A stretch of 64,000 bases of DNA. Source: UBA1127 sp034422455. GTDB taxonomy: Bacteria; Chloroflexota; Dehalococcoidia; Lucifugimonadales; UBA1127. The stretch is from positions 90,522 through 154,521 of the forward strand of contig DAOUJQ010000011.1 in NCBI GenBank assembly GCA_034422455.1, in the 5' to 3' direction. The notes under the pieces were generated by a model that was not told where the DNA came from, ran no database searches, and worked only from the letters and a program-made list of their open reading frames with translations. Made by a program: the position numbers and the translations under genes. Shown here piece by piece: positions 17,974 to 27,051 of the stretch. Numbering within the stretch: the stretch's first letter is position 1; every line of letters starts with the position of its first letter.

Positions 17974-19170
17974 TTGGACACTCCTGGACGCGAAATCTAC
18001 CTGGACCACGCCGCGACGACGCCTCTGCGGTCTGAGGCCTTGCAGGCCATGCTGCCCTACTTGCAGGACGGATTCGGAAACCCGTCGAGCATCCACGCCG
18101 TGGGACAGCGCGCCCGGGAGGCGCTGGAGGATGCGCGGGAGACGGTCGCCCGCGTGCTGGAGTGCCGGCCCAACGAGGTCGTTTTCACCAGCGGCGGGAC
18201 GGAGTCCGACAACGCGGCGATCAAGGGCGGGGCGATGGCGCTTCGTCCCACCGGCAACCACATCGTTACGACGGCCATCGAGCACCATGCAGTCCTGCAC
18301 GTGTGCCACCAGCTGGAGAGCCTCGGATTCGAGATCACCTACCTGCCGGTGAATTCAGAGGGGCTAGTGGACCCACAGGACGCGCTGGACGCCGTCACGG
18401 ACCGGACGGTCCTTGTCAGCGTCATGTACGCCAACAACGAGATTGGCACGGTGGAACCCGTGGCCGAGATCGCGCGTCTGGTCAAAGAGCGAGCCAGGGA
18501 ACAGGGGCGAACTATTTTGGTGCACACGGACGCGGTGCAGGCGGCAGGGTATCTTGACCTCTCGGTCAAGTCGCTGGGTGTGGACATGTTGAGCCTGTCC
18601 GCCCACAAGTTCCACGGCCCCAAGGGCGTTGGCGTCCTGTACGTGCGGCGCGGCACGCCGTTCTCCCCACTGCTGATGGGCGGCGGGCAGGAGCGGGAGC
18701 GACGCTCAGGGACGGAGAACGTGCCTGCCATTGTCGGCATGGCGGAGGCGCTGAGGCTGTCGGAGCTGGAGCGGGAATCGGCGTGCGAGCACAGCGCGGC
18801 GCTTCGTGACCGCGTGGCGGCAGGCATCCTGGAACGGGTGCCCGGCGCCATCCTGAACGGCCACCCGACGCAGCGGCTGCCGAACAACGTCAACGTGTGC
18901 TTCCCCGGACTGGAGGCCGAGCCGGTGCTGCTGGGCCTGGACCTGAAGGGCATCTATGCGTCAAGCGGGAGCGCATGCTCTACGGCATCGCTGGAACCGT
19001 CGCACGTGCTGACGGCAATTGGCCGCCCGGCGGACGTCGCCCGGGGCAGCCTGCGAGTGACCGTGGGGCGTGGGACGACGCAGGATGATGTAGACTATTT
19101 CCTGGAGGCGCTTCCTCCCCTGGTCCAGCGCCTCCGTGACATGCCATCGTTCAGTGCGAGCCGGGCGTGA
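17974..19170 (+). CDS. Cysteine desulfurase (NifS/IscS family)
   Basis: A 398-aa PLP enzyme that takes sulfur (or selenium) from cysteine (selenocysteine) and passes it as persulfide to Fe-S, tRNA-thiolation or selenophosphate pathways. Visible are IYLDHAATTPL at the N-terminus, TSGGTESDNAAI, the PLP lysine in LSLSAHKFHGPKG and the catalytic cysteine loop SSGSACSTASLEPSHVL, typical of the NifS/IscS group. The start is a TTG at 17974, 8 bases after GGGAG. A TACAAT at 17907-17912 may be its -10. No iscU or mnmA neighbours are seen. With tRNA-Sec in the same genome it could also deliver selenium, which is speculation. Confidence 0.93.
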   Translation: MDTPGREIYLDHAATTPLRSEALQAMLPYLQDGFGNPSSIHAVGQRAREALEDARETVARVLECRPNEVVFTSGGTESDNAAIKGGAMALRPTGNHIVTTAIEHHAVLHVCHQLESLGFEITYLPVNSEGLVDPQDALDAVTDRTVLVSVMYANNEIGTVEPVAEIARLVKERAREQGRTILVHTDAVQAAGYLDLSVKSLGVDMLSLSAHKFHGPKGVGVLYVRRGTPFSPLLMGGGQERERRSGTENVPAIVGMAEALRLSELERESACEHSAALRDRVAAGILERVPGAILNGHPTQRLPNNVNVCFPGLEAEPVLLGLDLKGIYASSGSACSTASLEPSHVLTAIGRPADVARGSLRVTVGRGTTQDDVDYFLEALPPLVQRLRDMPSFSASRA

Positions 19171-19261
19171 GGATGCTCACTGCTGCCATGCCCAGCTCTC
19201 AGTTCCAAACCGAAGACCGGTCCGTTCTATCCGAGAAAATCGAGTGCATGGACGTGTGCCT

Positions 19262-19789
19262 GTGACGCGCATCTGGAGTCTGGCCGGGATAGCGATCATG
19301 ATTGCCGCGCTTGCGGTTGCCTGCGAAGAACAGCGGTTCACCAACATCACGCAGGTGGGCCGCGGCCTGACCATGAACGTCAGGGACCTGCAGAAGGTGG
19401 ACGGGATCGTTTACCAGGACCTGGACGGGGAATACTACAACGTGGGGCCGGTGCAGGAGGGGCATTACCTGGCCGCCGCGCTCATCACCGTTTGGAACGA
19501 GCGGTCGGGCCTGCTTTCCCTCAACGTGACCGAGGAGTCTGCGCTGTTGGACGGGCGCGACCAGATGGAGGCCCTCGTAGTGGACCCCTACGAGCGGAGG
19601 GTGAAGCTGGAATCGGAGCCGGCGGCGCTCAGCCACACGCTTCCATTCCTCTGGGGCCCCTCCACTCTCCCCAAAGGCTTCAACATCTCCGGCTGGATGG
19701 TCTTCGAGGTCCCTGATGAAATGGAGATTCTTGAACTTGAATGGGAGCAGGTTGATGCCCTGAGGTTCCCCATTACGTTCTCTGAATAG
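19262..19789 (+). CDS. Lipoprotein with DUF4352-like domain
   Basis: A 175-aa exported lipoprotein. The signal peptide (WSLAGIAIMIAALAVAC) ends in a lipobox AVAC with the acylated Cys near residue 20. The mature part looks like the immunoglobulin-like DUF4352 fold: an early NVRDLQKVDG strand, YLAAALITVWNERSG, then a hydrophobic FNISGWMVFEVPDEM typical of the conserved edge strand. Such proteins are often substrate-binding or structural envelope lipoproteins without known activity. The GTG at 19262 is chosen because it gives a compact signal peptide. It lies just downstream of the cysteine desulfurase. Confidence 0.7.
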   Translation: MTRIWSLAGIAIMIAALAVACEEQRFTNITQVGRGLTMNVRDLQKVDGIVYQDLDGEYYNVGPVQEGHYLAAALITVWNERSGLLSLNVTEESALLDGRDQMEALVVDPYERRVKLESEPAALSHTLPFLWGPSTLPKGFNISGWMVFEVPDEMEILELEWEQVDALRFPITFSE

Positions 19790-19895
19790 ACGGCATGGCG
19801 CCAGGTGGCTAGGAGAGCAGCGAACCAGTATACTCAAGAGTTGTGTTTGAACTGCCGGACCCCGTTCGGCGATGACTTTCGGAGCAGGTGCGGAA

Positions 19896-20849
19896 ATGCC
19901 GGAAACCATGATCGAGGTCAAGGACCTCACCAAGTACTACGGGGAGCACCTTGCAGTCGACAACATCTCCTTCCACGTGGAGAAGGGGGAGGTTGTGGGC
20001 TTCCTTGGCCCCAACGGCTCCGGCAAGACGACGACCATGCGGATTCTGACGGGCTACCTGCCGCCGTCGACGGGCGCGGCGACCATCGCCGGGCACGACA
20101 CGATGACAGGCTCGCTGGAGGCGCGGCGGCACATCGGCTACCTGCCGGAGACCGTGCCGCTCTACACGGACATGACCGTCGAGGACTACCTCTCCTTCCT
20201 GGGGACCATTCGCGGGATGCGCGGCGACTACCTGAAGAAGCGCATCGACGTCGCCATTGACCGCGTGCGGCTCGGCGAATATCGAAAGTCGCTCATTCAC
20301 AAGCTCTCGAAGGGCTACCGGCAGCGGACGGGACTGGCGCAGGCCATCCTGCACGAGCCCGAGGTGCTCATCCTGGACGAGCCGACGATCGGCATCGACC
20401 CCATCCAGGTTGTCGAAACGCGGGAGCTGATCAAGGAGCTGGGGCGGGAGCAAACGCTGCTCCTGAGCACGCACATCCTCCCCGAGGTGAGCGCCGTCTG
20501 CGAACGCGTGCTCATCATCAACGAGGGTGTGCTGGTGGCCGAGGACACGCCCGACAACCTGGCCGTGCGCCTCCGCGGGTCGGAGCAGGTGCAGGCCGAG
20601 ATCCGCGGTCCCAGCGCCGACGTCATCCGCGAGCTGCGCGCACTGCCCGACGTCACGAGCGTCCGGTACGTCGATTCGGCGACCGGGCCGCGGTACACCA
20701 TCGAATCGCCCTCCGGCAACGACCTGCGGGAGAAGATCGCGGAATTGGTGGTCACCCACGGCTGGGGGCTGCTGCAGTTGAGCGTGGTGCCCATGAGCCT
20801 GGAAGAGATCTTCATCGAGTTGACCAGCACCGAGGACGAGGAGGCCTAA
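19896..20849 (+). CDS. ABC transporter ATP-binding protein (GldA-like)
   Basis: A 317-aa ABC ATPase. Walker A is FLGPNGSGKTTTMRIL, the Q-loop region is IGYLPETVPLY, the signature is LSKGYRQRTGLA, Walker B is VLILDEPTIGIDP and the switch His is in LLLSTHILPEV. A C-terminal ~80-residue extension is typical of ABC-2 exporters and GldA. It powers the permease encoded next. The ATG at 19896 has GGAG about 11 bases upstream; ATG 19872 and 19908 are alternatives. A TATACT at 19829-19834 may be the -10. It opens a four-gene cassette with a GldF-like permease, a GldG-like protein and a DUF4340 protein. Confidence 0.92.
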   Translation: MPETMIEVKDLTKYYGEHLAVDNISFHVEKGEVVGFLGPNGSGKTTTMRILTGYLPPSTGAATIAGHDTMTGSLEARRHIGYLPETVPLYTDMTVEDYLSFLGTIRGMRGDYLKKRIDVAIDRVRLGEYRKSLIHKLSKGYRQRTGLAQAILHEPEVLILDEPTIGIDPIQVVETRELIKELGREQTLLLSTHILPEVSAVCERVLIINEGVLVAEDTPDNLAVRLRGSEQVQAEIRGPSADVIRELRALPDVTSVRYVDSATGPRYTIESPSGNDLREKIAELVVTHGWGLLQLSVVPMSLEEIFIELTSTEDEEA

Positions 20850-20854
20850 GTCCT

Positions 20855-21637
20855 TTGAATTCACCGACACTATCGTTGCCCAGAGTCAGCCCCCGCGGCG
20901 TACCGGCGTACTTGTCTTCAACATGGCGAAACACCTTCGCCATCTTCTGGAAGGAGAGCAAGACCTATTTCACCTCTCCGATGGCCTACATCATCGGCGG
21001 GGTGTTCCTGGCGATTACTGGCTACCTGTTCGTATCGAGCATCAGCACGTCCTTCCCGGAAGCGAGCATCCGCGGCTGGCTGGAGCCCAGCACCACGGTC
21101 TTCGTGCTTTGGGCGCCGGCCATCACCATGCGGCTGCTGGCGGAGGAGCAAAAGCTGGGCACGCTGGAGCTCCTGATGACCTCTCCGATCCGCGACTACG
21201 AGATCGTCCTGGGCAAGTTTGCGGCGGTGGTGGCGATCCTCATCGCAACGCTGGTGCTGACGCTGTTCTACGCAATGCTGCTCTTCTGGTTCGGCGACCC
21301 CGACATCGGCCCGCTGCTGACCGGCTACCTGGGCATCATCCTCTTTGGCAGCGCCAGCCTGTCCGTCGGTCTGCTCGCATCCTCGCTGACGAGCAACCAG
21401 GTGGTGGCGGCCATCGTGAGCTTCGGCGTGCTGTTGCTGATGGTGCTGACGAACCAGGCGGCGGACATCACGTCGGGCGTCGCGGCGCAGGTGCTCGAGG
21501 GCTTTTCTCTCAGCGGGCACTTCGACGACTTTGCCCGCGGCATCCTGGACACCAACAACGTGGTCTACTACCTCAGCGTGATGGCCGTCTTCCTCTTCCT
21601 CACCATCCGGAACATTGAGTCAAGGCGGTGGAGATAG
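20855..21637 (+). CDS. ABC-2 type permease (GldF-like)
   Basis: A 260-aa integral membrane protein with six transmembrane segments. The N-terminal amphipathic stretch FAIFWKESKTYFTSPMAY matches GldF and NosY-type ABC-2 permeases, as does AEEQKLGTLELLMTSPI, the cytosolic coupling helix. It pairs with the ATPase encoded 5 bases upstream. A TTG start at 20855 is used, with GAGGAGG overlapping the end of the previous gene. The transported substrate is unknown; in Bacteroidetes GldAFG is linked to gliding, but the same trio is widespread in non-gliding bacteria. Confidence 0.9.
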   Translation: MNSPTLSLPRVSPRGVPAYLSSTWRNTFAIFWKESKTYFTSPMAYIIGGVFLAITGYLFVSSISTSFPEASIRGWLEPSTTVFVLWAPAITMRLLAEEQKLGTLELLMTSPIRDYEIVLGKFAAVVAILIATLVLTLFYAMLLFWFGDPDIGPLLTGYLGIILFGSASLSVGLLASSLTSNQVVAAIVSFGVLLLMVLTNQAADITSGVAAQVLEGFSLSGHFDDFARGILDTNNVVYYLSVMAVFLFLTIRNIESRRWR

Positions 21638-21638
21638 C

Positions 21639-23315
21639 ATGGAAGAGCAAGATCTCCAGCGCGCAGGCATCTGGGAACGCATCAAGGGCGTTCTCTCCGC
21701 CGCGGCCTTGCTCCTGGCAATCGTCGGAGCAGTGGCGCTCTTTGGCGGCTTCGCCCTGTGGCTGTGGGCGGAGGAGCTGCGGGACACCGGCCAATGGCTC
21801 ATGATCGCCGGCGCCGTCATCCTCGTGGTGGCCGCGGCCTTCTCGACGGTGAACATTCGCGAGGCGCTGGCGGGGCAGCGGGGACGGTTCGCCATCAACG
21901 CCGTCCTCATGACGGCCGCGTTCATCGGCATCGTCATCTTCGCCAACTTCATCAGCTACCACAACGTCGCCCGGGCGGACCTCACGGCATCCAAGCAGTT
22001 CTCGCTGGCGCTGCAGACGACGCAGGTGCTGGACAACCTGAACCAGCAGGTCCACGCCACCGCCTTCTTCGTGCCGGACCGCCCAAACCAGGCGACCAAC
22101 CAACAGCTGGCCGATGACCTGATGTTCGAATTCCAGCGGCGTTCCGGGCGCACGTTCACCTACGAATTCGTGGACCCGGAGGCCGACCCGTCGCAGGCCG
22201 AGTTCTACGGGGTGTCCCAGTTCCCGTCCATCGTGTTCCAGGCGCGGGACTCCGGGCAGGCTGTCGTGCTCACGGTCCCGCCCCTCTCGGAGCAGGACCT
22301 GACCAGCATGCTGCTCATCGTCACCGGTCAGCAGCAGAAGCGGGTCTACTTTGTGACGGGCCACGGAGAGAAGGACGCCATCAACCAGGACCCGGAGGAC
22401 GGGCAGGGATTTGCATTTGCCGCGCGGGGCGTGCTGGCCGACAGCTACCTGGTCGACACGCTGAACCTTGCCCAGGTCGGCACGGTGCCGGAAGACGCCG
22501 CGGTGCTGGTCTTCCCGGGAACGTCGCGCAACATGTCGCTGCAGGAGTACGACGCGTTCGACGAGTGGCTCAAGAGCGGCGGCCGTGCGGTCTTCCTCAT
22601 CGATCCGCCGGCGCCCAACAGCGTACAGACGTTGCTGGAGCCGTGGGGAATAGGCGTTGGCAACGAGACCATCGTGGACGCCAGCAGCTCGCTGTTTGGC
22701 GACCTGCGGAGCCCCTTGATCCAGAGCGGCCAGTACAACCGCCAGACCACCATTACGCGGGACCTGGACACGGTGCTGATGCCGCAGGCGACGCCCGTTG
22801 AGATCACAGTCGAGCCCGACAAGCTGCCGCCGTGGATGGAGTTCGTTCCGCTCGCCCGAAGCACCGTGCTGAGCTGGAAGACGACGGACCCGGACAGCGA
22901 CGTGTTTTCCCCCGAACTGGGAGACGTCGTGGGCCCGTTCCACTTCGGCGTCGTCGTTCATGCGTGCGGCGTCGTAGACGAGGAGATCGACTGGGTCATC
23001 GCGGTGCAAGGGCGTAGCCGGGAATGCATCTCCGCCGATGGCAATCGCAAGCCCACGACCATCGCGGTCTTCGGTGACTCCGACTTTGCCGCAAACCGGT
23101 ACGCCGCGTACTCGACAAACCTGGACTTCTTCCTCAACACGGTGAACTACACGGCCGAAGACTACGACCTCATCTCCATCCGGCCCAAGCCCTTCGCCTT
23201 CCGCGAGCTGGTGGTCACCAAACAGGAGTTTGACTTCATCCGCTTCTCCAGCTGGTTCCTGCTGCCCGCCGCAGTCGGCCTGGCCAGTGTGGCGGTCTGG
23301 TGGCGGCGCCGGTGA
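21639..23315 (+). CDS. GldG-like ABC auxiliary membrane protein
   Basis: A 558-aa protein. Three N-terminal transmembrane helices are followed by a large extracytoplasmic domain (about 110-530) and a C-terminal helix ending in arginines. The domain starts with the conserved LTASKQFSLALQTTQVLDNL pattern, includes FEFQRRSGRTFTYEFVDP and a VYFVTGHGEKD motif, and is the GldG/DUF4350-type fold. It is the expected partner of the ATPase and permease encoded upstream, and of the DUF4340 protein downstream. The ATG at 21639 follows GGTGGAG and starts immediately after the permease stop. Its molecular role is not established outside gliding bacteria. Confidence 0.88.
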   Translation: MEEQDLQRAGIWERIKGVLSAAALLLAIVGAVALFGGFALWLWAEELRDTGQWLMIAGAVILVVAAAFSTVNIREALAGQRGRFAINAVLMTAAFIGIVIFANFISYHNVARADLTASKQFSLALQTTQVLDNLNQQVHATAFFVPDRPNQATNQQLADDLMFEFQRRSGRTFTYEFVDPEADPSQAEFYGVSQFPSIVFQARDSGQAVVLTVPPLSEQDLTSMLLIVTGQQQKRVYFVTGHGEKDAINQDPEDGQGFAFAARGVLADSYLVDTLNLAQVGTVPEDAAVLVFPGTSRNMSLQEYDAFDEWLKSGGRAVFLIDPPAPNSVQTLLEPWGIGVGNETIVDASSSLFGDLRSPLIQSGQYNRQTTITRDLDTVLMPQATPVEITVEPDKLPPWMEFVPLARSTVLSWKTTDPDSDVFSPELGDVVGPFHFGVVVHACGVVDEEIDWVIAVQGRSRECISADGNRKPTTIAVFGDSDFAANRYAAYSTNLDFFLNTVNYTAEDYDLISIRPKPFAFRELVVTKQEFDFIRFSSWFLLPAAVGLASVAVWWRRR

Positions 23316-23355
23316 TGCCAGAGGTCCGGACGGTCATGACGGAGACCTGCAGCGC

Positions 23356-24342
23356 ATGAACACCGCCGTTACGGGAGTGTTGCTCGCCATCCTGGTGGTT
23401 GTCGCCGGGCTGTGGTATTTCGTCTTCCGCGACATGGGAGAGACGCCCGAGCCCGACGACAACGTATGGTTCTACAAGATCGAGGAATTCGACATCGAGT
23501 TCATCTCCATCAAGACGGAGGAAACCGAGCAGGCCTTCTCCAAGAGAGCGGACGGGGACTGGTATTTCGACGGGGAACGGCAGCCGCAGGTGGACCTGGC
23601 CCGCTGGGGAGGCGTGACACTGGTGCTGAGCGGTCCCCGAGCCCGACGCGTGCTGGCGGAGGAGATCGAGGATTACAAGACGTACGGGCTGGACCCGCCG
23701 ACCACTGTGCTGGAATTGGGCCTGAAGGGCGGCCGGACCTGGGAGCTGTACCTCGGCAAGACCACTCCGGACGGCTCCGGCTACTACGCGTACCAGGAGG
23801 GGGATGACAGCCTTTATGTCATCGAGTCGATCTGGGGACAGGTGCTCCGGCGGCTGTCCTTTGAGCCGCCATACCCGCAGTGGTTCTACCGGCTTGACCC
23901 GGCCAGAGTGCTTTACCTGGGCGTGACCAAGGGCGAGACGACCACCGACTTTGTGCAGGACGCCGGCCTGTGGCGCTTCGCCAACCCCGATCGGACGCCC
24001 ATTGACGCGGACCGATGGGCAGAGGTCGTGCCGCTCCTTGGAGGCCCGCCGAACCTGGGCATCCAGGAGGACCGCATCGACGACCTGACGAAATACGGTC
24101 TGCTGGAACCCCGCGCCGTGGTCATCATCGAGTACCTGCCGCCGGAAGGGATCGAGGCCGGCAACTGGGAGAGCATCCTGGAGGTCGGCGACCCGACTCC
24201 TGACGGAGACCTCTACTACGCCCGCGCTCAGGGCCAGCCCTTCCTGCTGGTCCTGGACGCCGACTGGTTCGAGACCATGGAGCGCCTCGTCGACGAGCCT
24301 CCCGTGCCCGCTGAAGCCGAGGCTACTCCGGCGACGCAATAG
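23356..24342 (+). CDS. DUF4340 domain protein
   Basis: A 328-aa protein with one N-terminal membrane anchor (VTGVLLAILVVVAGLWYFVF) and an extracytoplasmic beta-rich region of the DUF4340 family. Repeated strands such as VWFYKIEEFDIEFISIK and LELGLKGGRTWELYLGK are typical; two DUF4340-like halves are suggested. This family almost always follows GldG-type genes, as here, so it is the fourth component of the exporter. The ATG has GGAG about 11 bases upstream. The C-terminus ends in an Ala/Pro/Glu tail. Function unknown. Confidence 0.82.
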   Translation: MNTAVTGVLLAILVVVAGLWYFVFRDMGETPEPDDNVWFYKIEEFDIEFISIKTEETEQAFSKRADGDWYFDGERQPQVDLARWGGVTLVLSGPRARRVLAEEIEDYKTYGLDPPTTVLELGLKGGRTWELYLGKTTPDGSGYYAYQEGDDSLYVIESIWGQVLRRLSFEPPYPQWFYRLDPARVLYLGVTKGETTTDFVQDAGLWRFANPDRTPIDADRWAEVVPLLGGPPNLGIQEDRIDDLTKYGLLEPRAVVIIEYLPPEGIEAGNWESILEVGDPTPDGDLYYARAQGQPFLLVLDADWFETMERLVDEPPVPAEAEATPATQ

Positions 24343-24422
24343 CTTCCGCGTCCCGCCCTGAACTCGGGGCCACTCTTCGAGAGTCCAGGGTGAACGGAAC
24401 GCCCCCCATCAATTTCGCACCC

Positions 24423-24451
24423 TTGGCTTGGGTATGCTGCTCGCCTATACT
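24423..24451 (+). promoter_or_regulatory. Promoter of cinA
   Basis: TTGGCT (24423-24428) and TATACT (24446-24451) with 17-base spacing, 36 bases before the cinA ATG. Confidence 0.6.
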
Positions 24452-24487
24452 CACCGTGTCCGGCACCAGCACCTTGGGGGAATTCAC

Positions 24488-25720
24488 ATGCGCGCTGAGA
24501 TCCTGGCATTCGGCACGGAGCTCCTCATGGGGGAGACCGTCGACACCAACTCCGCGCACATCGCGGCGCGGCTGCCGGCGCTGGGTGTCGAGCTGCACAC
24601 GGTCACCATCATGGGCGACGAAATGCCGGACATGGTGGAGATGCTGCGCAAGTGCATGACCCGCTCGGACGTCATCATCTGCACCGGTGGGCTTGGCCCC
24701 ACGAAGGACGACCTGACGCGAGAGGCCATCGCGGAGACCTTTGAAGAGACCATCACCCTCGACCCGGACCTGATCGCCGCAATGGAGCAGAACTTCCGCA
24801 ACCGGGGACAGGAGATGCCGGAGACCAACCGCAAGCAGGCCGGCGTCATCCCGTCCGTCACGGTGCTGCCGAACCCGCGCGGCACGGCGCCGGGCTGGTG
24901 GGCAGAGAAGGACGGAACGATCATCATCGCGATGCCCGGCGTGCCCGGGGAGATGGTGCTGATGTGGGAACAGCAGGCCGCGCCAAAGCTCAAGGAGCGA
25001 GCCCAGGGCACGGTCATCATCTCCCGGACTTTCAAGACCATCGGCCTGGGCGAGGCGGCGGTCGGCGAGTACGTCGGGTCGCTGTTCGGCCGGGAGAACC
25101 CGTACCTGGGCATCTACGCACGGCAGGACGGCGTCCACCTCCGCATCATCGCGCGGGCGGCGTCACAGAAAGCGGCGATGGAGCTCATTTCGCCGATGGA
25201 GGCCGAGATCCGCGCCGCGCTGGATTTTGCCATCTGGGGCGTCGACGACGAAACGCCGGAGGAGCGCGTGGGCGCCGTGCTGACCGAACGCGGGCTGACG
25301 CTGGCGGCGATGGAGTCGTGCACCGGCGGGCTTTTGGCCAGCACCGTCACCGACGTGCCCGGATCGTCGGGGTACTTCAAGGGGAGCCTCGTAACCTACG
25401 CGACCGAGGTCAAGTCGCTAGCCGGCGTGGATGCAGCGCTCATCGAGGAGCACGGCGTCGTGAGCGCGGAGGTTGCGAAGGCGATGGCGCAGGCCGTGCG
25501 CTTGGCGCTCGACTCGGATGTCGGCGTGGGCATCACGGGCGTCGCAGGGCCCGGGCCGCAGGACGGCGTGCCGGAGGGCACGGTGTTCGTCGGCGTGGCG
25601 GTGGACGGCGCGACGGAAAGTCACGTGATGCGCTTTCCGCCGAACCGGCCCGTGGTCAAGCGACGGGCAGTGGTGATGGCGCTCCTCGAGGTCTACCGAA
25701 TGCTCCTTGAGCGGGCCTGA
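24488..25720 (+). CDS. cinA: CinA-like nicotinamide-nucleotide amidohydrolase
   Basis: A 410-aa full-length CinA. The N-terminal MoCF/COG1058 domain (MRAEILAFGTELLMGETVDT, with GGLGPTKDDLTRE) is an ADP-ribose/NAD pyrophosphatase-type domain. The C-terminal PncC domain (MESCTGGLLAS, ITGVAGPGPQDG) deamidates NMN to nicotinate mononucleotide for NAD recycling. The catalytic Ser lies in ESCTGG. The ATG at 24488 follows GGGGGA at 6-8 bases and a promoter. It is a single gene between the ABC cassette and argC. Historical links to competence (CinA-RecA) cannot be judged here. Confidence 0.93.
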   Translation: MRAEILAFGTELLMGETVDTNSAHIAARLPALGVELHTVTIMGDEMPDMVEMLRKCMTRSDVIICTGGLGPTKDDLTREAIAETFEETITLDPDLIAAMEQNFRNRGQEMPETNRKQAGVIPSVTVLPNPRGTAPGWWAEKDGTIIIAMPGVPGEMVLMWEQQAAPKLKERAQGTVIISRTFKTIGLGEAAVGEYVGSLFGRENPYLGIYARQDGVHLRIIARAASQKAAMELISPMEAEIRAALDFAIWGVDDETPEERVGAVLTERGLTLAAMESCTGGLLASTVTDVPGSSGYFKGSLVTYATEVKSLAGVDAALIEEHGVVSAEVAKAMAQAVRLALDSDVGVGITGVAGPGPQDGVPEGTVFVGVAVDGATESHVMRFPPNRPVVKRRAVVMALLEVYRMLLERA

Positions 25721-25734
25721 TAACGACCCGTTCG

Positions 25735-25764
25735 TTGCGGGCCAACGGGGCCGCACCGTATACT
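25735..25764 (+). promoter_or_regulatory. Promoter of argC
   Basis: TTGCGG (25735-25740) and TATACT (25759-25764) with 18-base spacing, 56 bases before the argC ATG. Confidence 0.5.
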
Positions 25765-25820
25765 TTTTCTGTTGAAACACGCGGCATTAGCGTGTCCGCC
25801 ATGTCACCATCGGAGGACCC

Positions 25821-26852
25821 ATGAAGGTTGGCATCCTGAACGTCACCGGCTACGCGGGCAGCGAGCTCGCGCGCATACTGGCGCACCATCCGGAGGCCGA
25901 GATGGTTGCCGTGACGGGGCGCAGCGCGGCCGGCCAGCGACTGGCGGAGGTCTTCCCGCACCTGGCCTCGACGGACCTCCCCATTACGGAGGAGATCGAG
26001 GAGAGTGTTGACATCGTCTTTTCCGCGCTGCCGCACAAGGCGAGCGCCGAGGCCTGCGGACCCTTCTACAAGCGCGGCGTCAAGGTCGTCGACATCAGCG
26101 CGGACTTCCGCCTGAAGAACCTGGAGGAGTACGAGTCCTGGTACAACGTGCAGCACCCCTTTCCTGAGCTGCTGGAGGAGGCCGTCTACGGCCTGACGGA
26201 GCTGCACCGCGAGGAGGTGGCGGCGTCCGGCCTCGTCGCGAACCCGGGCTGCTACCCCACGGGAGCCGTCCTCGCGATAGCGCCCGCCGTTCAGGCCGGC
26301 ATCATTGCGCCCGACGTCGTCGTCGACGGCAAGTCGGGCGTGTCTGGGGCAGGCCGCGGGCTCGCGCTCGGCACCCATTACTCCGAGGTGAACGAGAGCG
26401 TCCGCGCCTACTCGATGGACGGACACCGTCACCTGCCGGAGATCACGCAGGAGCTGCGCAAGGACGCGGACAGGGAGCCGCGGGTGACGTTCCTTCCCCA
26501 CCTCATACCCATGACGCGCGGCATCCTCAGCAGTTGCTACGCCGACTTGAAGCCTGGCGCGCTGCCCAACGGCGGCGAGGCGGCCGCGGCGCTCTTCGAG
26601 GTCTACCGCGACTTCTACCGCGACGAGCCCTTCGTGAAGGTGGTGGACCAGCCGCCGCATACCAAGCACACGCTGGGCAACAACGACTGCCTCGTGTACC
26701 CCACCATCGACCCTCGGACGGACAGGCTGACCGTCGTCAGCGCCATCGACAACCTCGTGAAGGGCGCGGCGGGGCAGGCGGTCCAGAACATGAACCTCAT
26801 GTTTGGGTTGCCGGAGGGCATGGGGCTGGAAACCCTTGCCCTGTACCCGTAG
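25821..26852 (+). CDS. argC: N-acetyl-gamma-glutamyl-phosphate reductase
   Basis: A 343-aa NADPH-dependent dehydrogenase, the third step of arginine (ornithine) synthesis. The N-terminal Rossmann motif is GILNVTGYAGSELARIL, the catalytic Cys lies in ANPGCYPTGAVL, and the catalytic His region HLPEITQEL and FLPHLIPMTRG are present. Length is normal. No other arg gene is adjacent, so arginine genes are dispersed. The ATG follows GGAGGA at 5-8 bases. It is followed by tRNA-Glu. Confidence 0.95.
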   Translation: MKVGILNVTGYAGSELARILAHHPEAEMVAVTGRSAAGQRLAEVFPHLASTDLPITEEIEESVDIVFSALPHKASAEACGPFYKRGVKVVDISADFRLKNLEEYESWYNVQHPFPELLEEAVYGLTELHREEVAASGLVANPGCYPTGAVLAIAPAVQAGIIAPDVVVDGKSGVSGAGRGLALGTHYSEVNESVRAYSMDGHRHLPEITQELRKDADREPRVTFLPHLIPMTRGILSSCYADLKPGALPNGGEAAAALFEVYRDFYRDEPFVKVVDQPPHTKHTLGNNDCLVYPTIDPRTDRLTVVSAIDNLVKGAAGQAVQNMNLMFGLPEGMGLETLALYP

Positions 26853-26925
26853 CCAGCCCGATAATTGAAATGAGGGTCGTTGGGTTTCGACGCGGCTTTC
26901 ACGCGCGAGACCGGCACGGTAGAAT

Positions 26926-27002
26926 GCCCCCATGGTCTAGCGGCCTAGGACGCCACCCTTTCAAGGTGGAGATCGCGGGTTCGAACCCCGCTGGGGGCAC
27001 CA
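26926..27002 (+). tRNA. tRNA-Glu (anticodon TTC)
   Basis: Complete cloverleaf. The acceptor GCCCCCA pairs with TGGGGGC, and the anticodon stem CCACC/GGTGG encloses loop CTTTCAA with TTC at 26960-26962. The T-loop is GCGGGTTCGAACCCCGC, the discriminator is A, and CCA is encoded (27000-27002). Confidence 0.96.
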
Positions 27003-27051
27003 CTTACCAACGCCGTTTCCGCTCCTTGAGCAATACATCCGAGGAATTCTT

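Noticed and set aside
26920..26925. TAGAAT as -10 of tRNA-Glu
   Set aside because: It abuts the first base of the mature tRNA, so transcription would start inside the tRNA.
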